Below, one piece after another: positions 18,824 to 25,782 of a stretch of 64,000 nt of DNA. Source of the stretch: Microbacterium terregens (GTDB lineage: Bacteria > Pseudomonadota > Alphaproteobacteria > Sphingomonadales > Sphingomonadaceae); NCBI RefSeq assembly GCF_027922045.1, contig NZ_BSEX01000006.1, positions 664,120-728,119 of the forward strand, in the 5' to 3' direction. The notes beneath the pieces were generated by a model. That model was not told the origin of the DNA, made no database searches, and saw nothing but the letters and a program-made list of their open reading frames with translations. Numbering within the stretch: position 1 is the first letter of the stretch; every line of letters starts with the position of its first letter. The position numbers were made by a program, and so were the translations under genes.

Positions 18824-19902
18824 TTTGCCTTGCCCGCCTTCAGCGCCGCCTTGGCTTCGTCTTCCTTGGGCGCGCCGCCCTTCGCCACGGCCTCTTGCGA
18901 TTGTCCGAAATCGAGCGGGAAGTCGTTGAGCTGACGCCAAAGCTCATACCCTACCGACACGGTTTCCCCCTGGATCCAGCCCTGGACCTTGCCGCCGAGC
19001 CGCACGAACCGGCGATCCGGCCAAGCCGGCTTGCCGGGCACCGGTTCGACCAGAATGCGGAACATGCCGGACGCCGAAGCCGTCGGGTCGAGCGAGCGTA
19101 CCCTGCCGTCGAAGAGTCCGTGCGCGACCGCGGGCCAGCCGCTGAACTGGATGGCCGGCCAGCCTTCGAACTCGAGCCGCACCGGTCGGCCGGGCTGGAT
19201 CAGCGGAACGTCGCGCCCGTCGACGAACAGCTCCACCGCCCGGTCCACCCGCTCCGGCGCGACGACCGCCAGCACGGTTCCGGCAGACACCAGCGCCCCG
19301 CCGGCGGCGGCATTGATGCTCTGGATGCGTCCGTCGCGCGGTGCGCGGACCAGCTGCGCCGACTGCCGGTTGAGCTGGACGTCGATGCGGTTGAGCTTGG
19401 CGCGCGATTCCGCGAGCTTGGCCGCACCATCGGCGACCTTGATCTGTGCCTGTTCGTAGTCGCGTCGCGATCCCAGTCCTTCGGCCAGCAGCTGACCGCT
19501 GCGGCCCACGTCGATGGCGGCAACGGATTGCGCCTGGCGCACTGCCGCGATCTCCGCCTCTACCTGGGCACGTTCGGCGGCAAGGCGGGAGAGGAGGTTG
19601 GGATCGAGGTCGACCACCCGTGCGATCGGATCGCCGGCGGCGACATGCTGGCCGTCATGGACGTACCAGCGCTCGACCCGCCCGCCCACGAGGGCGGACA
19701 CTTCCTGCGCGCGATCGCCGGGATCGAGCGCGGCAACCTGGCCCTGGCCCTGCGCGGTTTGCACCCACGGCACGGCGAACAGGACGAACACCGATACGCA
19801 GATCCCGATGGTCACCATCCAGGCGAGCGCGACCAGCATGCGCGGCGGGCGCTGCCGTGCGAGCGTTCCGAAGTGCGAAAGATGTTCAGGACGATAGGGC
19901 AT
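18820..19902 (-). CDS. HlyD-family periplasmic adaptor
   Basis: A 360-residue membrane-fusion protein. It has a short cytoplasmic N-terminus, one membrane helix (MLVALAWMVTIGICVSVFVLFAVPW), a lipoyl half (VSALVGGRVERWYVHDGQHVAAGDPI), a coiled-coil hairpin (about 95-180), the second lipoyl half (LVRAPRDGRIQSINAAAGGALVSAG), a barrel domain, and an unusual Lys/Ala/Glu-rich tail of about 25 residues (AVAKGGAPKEDEAKAALK). GGGGAGGAGG lies 4 nt before the ATG at 19902, which fixes the start 17 nt inside the end of the ABC gene. It links the inner-membrane ABC protein to the TolC channel. Confidence 0.9.
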   Translation of the reverse strand: MPYRPEHLSHFGTLARQRPPRMLVALAWMVTIGICVSVFVLFAVPWVQTAQGQGQVAALDPGDRAQEVSALVGGRVERWYVHDGQHVAAGDPIARVVDLDPNLLSRLAAERAQVEAEIAAVRQAQSVAAIDVGRSGQLLAEGLGSRRDYEQAQIKVADGAAKLAESRAKLNRIDVQLNRQSAQLVRAPRDGRIQSINAAAGGALVSAGTVLAVVAPERVDRAVELFVDGRDVPLIQPGRPVRLEFEGWPAIQFSGWPAVAHGLFDGRVRSLDPTASASGMFRILVEPVPGKPAWPDRRFVRLGGKVQGWIQGETVSVGYELWRQLNDFPLDFGQSQEAVAKGGAPKEDEAKAALKAGKAK

Positions 19903-21583
19903 CGGCCTCCTCCCCATGGGCAAGGTGGTTCTGGAGATCGCGAAGCGTGGCGAAGCGCTGCTGATGCCTGGAGCCGAGATGGAACCAGCCATCCAGCGCC
20001 AGGTCCTCCGGACGGCCGCTGAACAGCAGCGTGGTGGTGCCGCGCGCCTTCAGCATCCGCAGCACGCTCGCTAGCCGGCCGGGTGGTAGCAGGTCGTAGA
20101 GCTGCCCGAGCATCAGCAGCCGGGGCGCGACCAGCAGGGCGTTGGCGAGCTTGAGTGCCATCATCGCGCCCAACCCGAGCGGATAGCCGGTCGAGGCGAG
20201 CGGCGTGTCCAATCCCTCCGGCAGCCGCGCGATCCGTTGCTGGAGCCCCACCGCCGCCAATGCCTCCTGCATTCGGACGGCCGACACGTCGCTCGCCGCG
20301 AGCGACAGATACTGGCGGATCGTCACCTCCGCGATGGTGGGCCGGTCGAGCACCAGCACCTGCGAGCGCAGCAGATACATGTCGAGGGCTTCCAGATCGG
20401 CGCCCCCGATCAGCACCAGCCCCTGTTCGGGCTGGACATAGCGTTTCAGCAGCATCGCGAGCCTGCGTTCCGCCTCCGGCTCGGCCACCACCACGAGCTG
20501 TTCGCCGGCATCCACCGCAAAGTCGAAGCGTGCATTCTCGAACGCCACGTCCATGAGCCTGAGCGCACCGTCGCCGGGAGCGCCTGCCTCCCCTACCGGC
20601 GGACGCTCCTGAGGAAGCGCGAACAGCAGCGACAGCTCCTCCGAACCGGCCACCAGATCGTAGAAGATGTCGAGGTAGTAGCCGAGCTGCGAGATGCCGT
20701 AGAACACGCCCGACAGGATGAGCTCGGCCGCGACCAGCTGGCCGACCGACAGCTCGTTCCTGAGGATCAGGTTGCCGCCCAGCGCCAGCAACGCAGCGCT
20801 GGCGAATGCGTAGATCAGCAGGAAGCTCAGCGTCTGCGCGAACGTGTACCGGAACAGGCGGCGGTGCGCGCCGACATAGGCGGCGGTCATCGCCTCGGAC
20901 CGGTCCATGGCGAAGCCGAGGTGCCGGCTCGACTTGTAGAATCCGTTGGAGCTGCCCACGCTTTCCAGCCAGCGCGCCGTGTCGTGCTTGGCATGGCTCA
21001 GCGCGACCGACCCGGTGATCGCCCCGCGCTGCCAGATCAGCCAGACCAGCAGCACTGCGATGACCAACACGACGTTGAAGGCGAGAAAGAAGGGGTGGTA
21101 GAAGCTCGTCACCACCAGCCCGACCACCGCCTGCAGCAGGATGGTGAACGCGCCGATCACGAGGCCTGGCACCGCCTTTTGAACAACGGTGAGGTCGAAG
21201 TAGCGATTGAACAGGTCACCGCGGCCGGCGTCGCCGAAGAACGGGTTCTGCGCGTGCACGGCACGCACGGTAACCTCCGCTACCACCCGGGCGAACACGC
21301 GTCGTTCGAACGCCGCCATCAGGTACACGCGCGCCGCGCTCAGCGTCGCGACCATCAGCAGCAGCAACAGCAGCACGCCGGACAGCGACCACAAGGGCGC
21401 TGGCATGGCGATGTTGGCGACACTGTTGATGAGCAACTGGACCGAGATCGGCGTCGCCAGCGACAGCAGGCTGATCGCGATCGTGTACACGATGCCCAGC
21501 CGCACATAGGCGGTGTCGGGTCCGACAATCTCCGAGATCCAGGCGATCGCCTGCCTGAAGCCAATCCGCTTGCCCGCCGCCAC
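19886..21583 (-). CDS. ABC exporter-like protein with degenerate ATPase domain
   Basis: 565 residues. The N-terminal half has five to six helices with the layout of a type I ABC exporter (AYVRLGIVYTIAISLLSLA, WSLSGVLLLLLLMVATLSAA, two helices near 145-195, then FLLIYAFASAALLALGG) and no C39 peptidase domain. The C-terminal half keeps the length and order of a nucleotide-binding domain but not its motifs. Walker A is VVAEPEAERRLAMLL with no GKS/T. The signature reads STGYPLGLGAMM. Walker B is LLMLGQLYDLL where DE should be, and the H-loop is LLFSGRPEDL. It therefore cannot be expected to hydrolyse ATP alone. The reading frame is intact and coupled to HlyD and TolC genes, so it is a maintained gene, not a decaying one. 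GTG start with GAGG upstream. Confidence 0.85.
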   Translation of the reverse strand: MAAGKRIGFRQAIAWISEIVGPDTAYVRLGIVYTIAISLLSLATPISVQLLINSVANIAMPAPLWSLSGVLLLLLLMVATLSAARVYLMAAFERRVFARVVAEVTVRAVHAQNPFFGDAGRGDLFNRYFDLTVVQKAVPGLVIGAFTILLQAVVGLVVTSFYHPFFLAFNVVLVIAVLLVWLIWQRGAITGSVALSHAKHDTARWLESVGSSNGFYKSSRHLGFAMDRSEAMTAAYVGAHRRLFRYTFAQTLSFLLIYAFASAALLALGGNLILRNELSVGQLVAAELILSGVFYGISQLGYYLDIFYDLVAGSEELSLLFALPQERPPVGEAGAPGDGALRLMDVAFENARFDFAVDAGEQLVVVAEPEAERRLAMLLKRYVQPEQGLVLIGGADLEALDMYLLRSQVLVLDRPTIAEVTIRQYLSLAASDVSAVRMQEALAAVGLQQRIARLPEGLDTPLASTGYPLGLGAMMALKLANALLVAPRLLMLGQLYDLLPPGRLASVLRMLKARGTTTLLFSGRPEDLALDGWFHLGSRHQQRFATLRDLQNHLAHGEEADALSS

Positions 21584-21656
21584 TTACGCCTCGCACCGCT
21601 GCTGCCTGGGCCGGCCCCATTCCGGGAAAGCCCCCAGGGAGGCAAGGCAGAGCCGT

Positions 21657-21682
21657 CTATGCAGCCCATAGGACCTGCCTAT
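21657..21682. promoter_or_regulatory. OxyR-type operator (three of four tetranucleotides)
   Basis: Between the ABC operon and the LysR gene the sequence reads CTAT (21657-21660), seven bases, ATAG (21668-21671), seven bases, CTAT (21679-21682). The OxyR consensus is ATAG-N7-CTAT-N7-ATAG-N7-CTAT; three of the four elements match exactly with exact spacing, and the first outer element is GGCA instead of ATAG. The site is 74 nt from the ABC start and 51 nt from the regulator start, suited to controlling both. Confidence 0.7.
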
Positions 21683-21733
21683 CAAATTTGTGGAAATGCT
21701 GGCATCGGTCGCCAGCCAATCGTGGAAGCCGCC

Positions 21734-22648
21734 ATGCCCACCCTTCGTCAGCTTCAGTACCTGGTGGCGATCGCCGATACCGGGTCCTTCGTTCAGGCCG
21801 CCCGATCGGTGCGGGTCAGCCAGCCGAGCCTCAGCCAGCAGATCAAGGCGCTGGAAGCGCGCCTGAACGTCTCGCTGTTCGATCGCGCGGCGGGTGGCGC
21901 CATCCTCACCCCGATCGGCCGAAGCATCGTTGCCCGGGCGCGGCAGGTGCTGGGCGAAGTGCGCGATATCGAGACGCTGGCGGCGGGGGCCGCGGGCGGC
22001 ATAACCGGCACCCTTCGCCTGGGCACCACGCCGACGCTAGGCCCGTACCTCCTCTCGCCGATCATCGCGGACCTGCACCGTGCGGCACCGGGCCTGCGCC
22101 TGTACGTGCGCGAGGGCATCCCCGACCGGCAGGCGCTCGAACTCTCCCGCGGGGATCTCGACGCCTTGCTGGGGCCGTTGCCGATCATGGGGGAGGATCT
22201 GGTGGTGGAGCCGTTGTTCCGCGAACCCCTGCATCTCGTGTCCGCCGTCGACGCCGACATTGCGGCGGCCGGCACCGTCGATCGGGCGGCGCTGTCCGGG
22301 CAGACCCTGCTGTCCCTCGACACGCGCCACCATCTTCACCGTCAGGTCGCCGGCATCGCGGAGGAATTCGGATTGGCGCTCAGCCGTGACTATGAAGGCA
22401 CCAGCCTCGACAGCCTTCACCAGATGGTCGCGAGCGGCCTGGGACTGTCGGTGCTGCCGGGGCTGTACCTGTCGTCCGACGTCGGCGGATCCGCGGGTCT
22501 CGCCGTTCTGGACGTGGCCGGCTGGAACGCCCACCGCTCCATTGCGCTGGCGTGGCGAAGGTCGTCCGTCATGGACCAGGCCTTCCGGCTCATCGCCGAT
22601 CATGTGCAGCGTGCCGCAGGGACGTGGTCCACGCCGCAATCGGCGTAG
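21734..22648 (+). CDS. OxyR-type LysR regulator lacking redox cysteines
   Basis: A 304-residue LysR-family regulator. The winged helix-turn-helix (residues 1-60: LRQLQYLVAIADTGSFVQAA, SQPSLSQQIKALE) and the regulatory domain (from about 90) look most like OxyR. In OxyR the peroxide-sensing Cys lies in a G-H-C-L-R-D-Q context with a partner Cys nine residues on. Here the same position reads DTRHHLHRQ, His instead of Cys, and the whole protein contains no cysteine. It cannot sense peroxide by a disulfide. It is divergent from the exporter operon with an OxyR-like operator between. ATG at 21734, with GGAAG 5 nt upstream. Confidence 0.85.
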   Translation: MPTLRQLQYLVAIADTGSFVQAARSVRVSQPSLSQQIKALEARLNVSLFDRAAGGAILTPIGRSIVARARQVLGEVRDIETLAAGAAGGITGTLRLGTTPTLGPYLLSPIIADLHRAAPGLRLYVREGIPDRQALELSRGDLDALLGPLPIMGEDLVVEPLFREPLHLVSAVDADIAAAGTVDRAALSGQTLLSLDTRHHLHRQVAGIAEEFGLALSRDYEGTSLDSLHQMVASGLGLSVLPGLYLSSDVGGSAGLAVLDVAGWNAHRSIALAWRRSSVMDQAFRLIADHVQRAAGTWSTPQSA

Positions 22649-22696
22649 GAGCCTTCGAAAACAGCTGCACACGGCGTTCCCTGTCCCCCCGCCCTC

Positions 22697-23593
22697 TCAG
22701 CGCGAGGGTTGCGACAGAAAGCCGATCAGCGCCTTCAACGCGGGCGCGATGTGTCGACCCTTGGGAAAATACAGCTGCCACCCCGGAAACGTCGGGCACC
22801 AATCGTCGAGCACCCGCAGCAGCCGTCCGGTGGCGAGATGATCGGCGACCGTCGCTTCGGTCAGATAGGCTAGGCCAGCGCCGTCCAGCGTCGCCGCGAT
22901 CAACAGGTCCGGGTCGTTGGAGGCAAGAGGGCCGTCGAGGGACAGTGCCACCGTTTCGCTGCCCCGAACGAACTCCCACGGCAGCAGTCGGCCGCTGAAC
23001 GGCTGGCGGTAGTTGAGCCAGCGAAAGCGGTGAAGATCGTCCGGCGAGCCGGGTGTGCCGTGGGCCGCAAGATACGCGGGCGAACCCACGACGACGCCAC
23101 GCAGCGATCCGCTCACCGCAACCGCATCCATGTCCCGCCGTACCTGATCGGCCAGGCGGATGCCGGCGTCGAATCCATCCGTAACGCTGTCCACCAGAGC
23201 GTCGTCGACGGTGACCTCCAGGCGAACCTTGGGGAAGCTGGCCAGAAAAGAGCCCAGGATGGGAGCCAAAACCATCTGCGCGGCGACGCGCGGTACGGTC
23301 AGGCGCACTAGTCCGGACGGCGCAGCAGCGCCGGTGGCGATCTCCTGCACGGCGCCCCTGATATCGGCAAAAGCGGGCGCCACTCGATCGTGCAGGCGCT
23401 GCCCGGCTTCCGTCAGGGAGACGCTGCGGGTCGTTCGGTTGACGAGTCTCGCGCCGAGACGTTCTTCCAACGCCCGTACCGTGTGGCTGATCGCGGAAGG
23501 AGACACCGCCAGCGCATCAGCCGCGCGACGGAAGCTGCGCTCGCGCGCGACGGCGAGAAACGCCTCCAACTCTGCATACTCCACGCCGCGCAT
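22697..23593 (-). CDS. LysR-family transcriptional regulator
   Basis: A 298-residue LysR protein with the DNA-binding domain at residues 1-62 (LEAFLAVARERSFRRAADAL, SPSAISHTVRALEERLG) and a LysR substrate-binding domain of the CrgA/AaeR-like group (residues 90-296). AGGAAACAGCA precedes the ATG. It is divergent from an SDR oxidoreductase gene with 91 bp between, the classic layout of a LysR protein and its target; regulation of that gene is inferred. It is convergent with the OxyR-type gene (48 bp between stops). Confidence 0.87.
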   Translation of the reverse strand: MRGVEYAELEAFLAVARERSFRRAADALAVSPSAISHTVRALEERLGARLVNRTTRSVSLTEAGQRLHDRVAPAFADIRGAVQEIATGAAAPSGLVRLTVPRVAAQMVLAPILGSFLASFPKVRLEVTVDDALVDSVTDGFDAGIRLADQVRRDMDAVAVSGSLRGVVVGSPAYLAAHGTPGSPDDLHRFRWLNYRQPFSGRLLPWEFVRGSETVALSLDGPLASNDPDLLIAATLDGAGLAYLTEATVADHLATGRLLRVLDDWCPTFPGWQLYFPKGRHIAPALKALIGFLSQPSR

Positions 23594-23684
23594 TGCTGTT
23601 TCCTGTTCAGGAGTGTGTTGCTGGAAGAGTCGATTGTTTCGGTCGCGACATCAACGATCTTGTGCGCGGACAAAGGAGATCGGC

Positions 23685-24461
23685 ATGACGAACCCCAATA
23701 TCGGCAGGCTGGCAGGTAAGGTTGCCCTGGTGACGGGCGCCGGCAGCGGCATCGGAAGGGCAGCCGCGATTCTGTTCGCGCGGGAAGGCGCGGCGGTCGC
23801 CTTGGCAGGGCGGCGCGAAGCTCCGTTGGTCGAAGTGGCGGAGGCGATCGAGCACACAGGGGGTCGGGCGGTGGCACTGCCGACCGACGTTTCGGACGAG
23901 CAGGCCGTCGAGCGGCTGATTGCAGACGTGGAGAACAGGCTGGGGCCGCTCGACGCGGCCTTCAACAACGCCGGCACGTTGGGCGCGTACAAGCCGATCG
24001 TCGAGATGACCGCCGAGGATTTCGACACTGTCATCGCCACCAACCTGCGTGGCGTATGGCTGTTGGCTCGTACAGAGATCAGGGCGATGATTGCCTCCGG
24101 GCGTCGGGGCAGCATCGTGAACACATCGTCCTTCGTCGCCGAGGCGGCGACGCCGGGTATGTCAGCCTATGCTCCCAGCAAGGCTGGCCTGGACGCACTC
24201 GCACGCGCGCTTGCGCTTGAGGTGGGCCCGCAGGGTATTCGGGTAAACAACGTCGCACCGGGCGTGATCCGCACACCCATGTCGGCGGGCCTGAGCGCTG
24301 AAACATATCGCGCGCTTGCAGACCAGGCTGCCCTCAAGCGCCTCGGCGAACCAGAGGACGTGGCGGCGGTCGCCGTCTGGCTCTGCACCGCGGAAGCCGG
24401 TTTCGTCACCGGCCAGACGATCCTGAGCGATGGGGGGGTCGCGATACCAGGCCTGCGTTAG
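23685..24461 (+). CDS. SDR-family NAD(P)-dependent oxidoreductase
   Basis: 258 residues, a classical short-chain dehydrogenase/reductase. The cofactor loop TGAGSGIG is at residues 17-24, NNAG at 94-97, and the catalytic S149, Y162 and K166 (YAPSK) are all present. The arginine after the second strand (AGRRE) rather than an acidic residue hints at NADP preference. It ends in the usual SDGG motif. AAAGGAGA lies 5 nt before the ATG. It is probably controlled by the divergent LysR gene; the substrate is not readable. Confidence 0.88.
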   Translation: MTNPNIGRLAGKVALVTGAGSGIGRAAAILFAREGAAVALAGRREAPLVEVAEAIEHTGGRAVALPTDVSDEQAVERLIADVENRLGPLDAAFNNAGTLGAYKPIVEMTAEDFDTVIATNLRGVWLLARTEIRAMIASGRRGSIVNTSSFVAEAATPGMSAYAPSKAGLDALARALALEVGPQGIRVNNVAPGVIRTPMSAGLSAETYRALADQAALKRLGEPEDVAAVAVWLCTAEAGFVTGQTILSDGGVAIPGLR

Positions 24462-24717
24462 CCAATGATGCCCTACGATGAAGATCGGTCAGCCTGTCCG
24501 GTTTCGTCATCATCCTGGAAAACGCTGGCCGCAGCCCTCCACCTCAACCTCCCCTGGAACTGCCGGGGCAGATCGAACGACCGCCAGCCAATCGGCTGCC
24601 GAGATCGGGGGCCTGCGGGAGATTTCGGTGAAGGCGTTTGCCAGAAGCCACAATCGAATTGGGTGTCGAAGTGGGCTAAACCAGGGGGTCTAGAGATACC
24701 TCAGGATCAATCAGTTC
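24462..24717. other. Unexplained segment downstream of tRNA-Ser
   Basis: 256 nt between the SDR gene and the 3' end of tRNA-Ser. ORFs exist (24478-24693 on the plus strand) but none resembles a protein that I know. The last 60 nt before the tRNA (AGTGGGCTAAACCAGGGG onward, with TAGAGATACCTCAGGATCAA) are less GC-rich than the surroundings. Positions 3' of tRNA genes are common integration points, but no repeat of the tRNA end is visible in the window. Confidence 0.3.
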
Positions 24718-24810
24718 TGGCGGAGACGGAGGGATTCGAACCCTCGGTACCAGTAATCCCGGTACGGCGGTTTAGCAAACCGCTGGTTTCAGCCACTCAC
24801 CCACGTCTCC
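24718..24810 (-). tRNA. tRNA-Ser (anticodon GCU)
   Basis: A 93-nt class II tRNA. The acceptor stem GGAGACG pairs with CGTCTCC, followed by discriminator G and an encoded CCA (24718-24720). The D-arm is GGGTGAGTGGCTGAAACC, the anticodon loop TTGCTAA gives GCT, the long variable arm is CGTACCGGGATTACTGGTACCG, and the T-arm is GAGGGTTCGAATCCCTC. The long variable arm and anticodon identify a serine tRNA reading AGC/AGU codons. Confidence 0.96.
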
Positions 24811-24832
24811 GGGAACCGGCCTTGAGGGCGCG

Positions 24833-24861
24833 GCTATAGCCAGCATGCGGGCGGGGATCAA
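24833..24861 (-). promoter_or_regulatory. Sigma-70 promoter of tRNA-Ser
   Basis: On the minus strand TTGATC (24856-24861) is followed after exactly 17 nt by TATAGC (24833-24838). This places the expected start of transcription about 15 nt before the first base of the mature tRNA. Both boxes match the consensus at four or more of six positions, which makes it one of the clearest promoters in the window. Confidence 0.65.
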
Positions 24862-24975
24862 CTGGGGTCGCGTCGCTTTTCGAGCGCGTGTAGGACTCGG
24901 GTCGTCGCGCCATTCATTGCAGCGTAAGCGGCAGGCGCGGATAGAGGATGGAACTGAATTCTCCGGGGGAGTGGC

Positions 24976-25716
24976 ATGCGTAGGTTTTGGCTGATGCTGG
25001 GAAGCGTTGCGGTGGCGATGGCCACGCCCGCGGCAGCGCAGATGCGCACTGTCGATCCCAATGAGGCAATCGACAGCGATCTCGATTCGGCACCCCGGGC
25101 GCAACAAGCCGCGCCGGCTGCCGAGCCGGACCCCACAGTCGCGCCGCAGGCGGACTATTCCGTCCAGCAGGCGCCGTCTGCGTCCACGGCCGCCCCCGCC
25201 CCGGCCGCTCCCGGCGCCACCATGGCATCGGCGGACACCTACAAGCGCGACGACCTGATCGACGCCGCCGAGGGGGTGTTCGGCAAGGGCGCCGAGGGCC
25301 TGGCCGGCCTCCTCGAGAACATCCTCAAGGATCAGGGTGAGCCCAACGCCTATATTGCGGGCCGCGAGGCGGCCGGCGCGTTCGTCGTCGGGCTGCGCTA
25401 CGGCTCCGGCGTGATGAGCCACCGGGTGGAGGGCCAGCGGCCGGTCTATTGGACGGGCCCCTCGGTCGGGTTCGACGTGGGCGGCGACGCGACCAAGGTG
25501 TTCGTGCTGGTCTACAACCTCTACGATTCGCAGGAACTCTACAATCGTTTCCCGCAGGCGGAAGGGCGCGCCTATTTCGTCGGTGGATTCTCGGCGAGCT
25601 ACCTGCGCCGCGGGGACGTGGTGCTGATCCCGGTGCGCCTCGGCGTGGGTTGGCGGCTCGGCGCCAACATCGGCTATATGAAGTTCACCGAGAAATCGAA
25701 GTGGATGCCCTTCTGA
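24976..25716 (+). CDS. EipA-family (DUF1134) envelope protein
   Basis: A 246-residue exported protein with a signal peptide (MRRFWLMLGSVAVAMATPAAA before QMRT). An Ala/Pro-rich linker (about 35-85) precedes a C-terminal DUF1134 domain (about 88-246) with YIAGREAAGAFVVGLRYGSG, TGPSVGFDVGGDATKVFVLVYNL and the closing IGYMKFTEKSKWMPF. The family member EipA of Brucella is a periplasmic protein needed for envelope integrity; a similar role here is inferred. GGGGGAG lies 4 nt upstream of the ATG. It is divergent from tRNA-Ser and convergent with pyrC. Confidence 0.85.
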   Translation: MRRFWLMLGSVAVAMATPAAAQMRTVDPNEAIDSDLDSAPRAQQAAPAAEPDPTVAPQADYSVQQAPSASTAAPAPAAPGATMASADTYKRDDLIDAAEGVFGKGAEGLAGLLENILKDQGEPNAYIAGREAAGAFVVGLRYGSGVMSHRVEGQRPVYWTGPSVGFDVGGDATKVFVLVYNLYDSQELYNRFPQAEGRAYFVGGFSASYLRRGDVVLIPVRLGVGWRLGANIGYMKFTEKSKWMPF

Positions 25717-25737
25717 TCCGAGCATCCCAGGCTTGAA

Positions 25738-25760
25738 GGCCGCGGGACACGCCCGCGGCC
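25738..25760. terminator. Hairpin between eipA-like gene and pyrC
   Basis: GGCCGCGGG (25738-25746), a five-base loop, then CCCGCGGCC (25752-25760), a perfect 9-bp stem. It sits in the 66-nt gap between two convergent stop codons. No U-tract follows in either direction, so this is a candidate bidirectional terminator or 3'-end stabiliser on position and stem strength only. Confidence 0.5.
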
Positions 25761-25782
25761 GCTCCGTTCAGCCTCGGCTCGC

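Noticed and set aside
19886..21583. Sequencing or frameshift error as the cause of missing ATPase motifs
   Set aside because: The frame is continuous, the domain length and order are kept, and all four motifs are changed at different places, which a single indel could not produce.
20237..22648. 803-codon plus-strand ORF that ends in the OxyR-type protein
   Set aside because: Only the part from 21734 is LysR-like. The upstream 499 codons are antisense to the ABC gene and run on by chance in the same frame.
24465..24839. 124-codon ORF running through the tRNA-Ser gene
   Set aside because: It overlaps a well-formed tRNA on the other strand and has no coding features.
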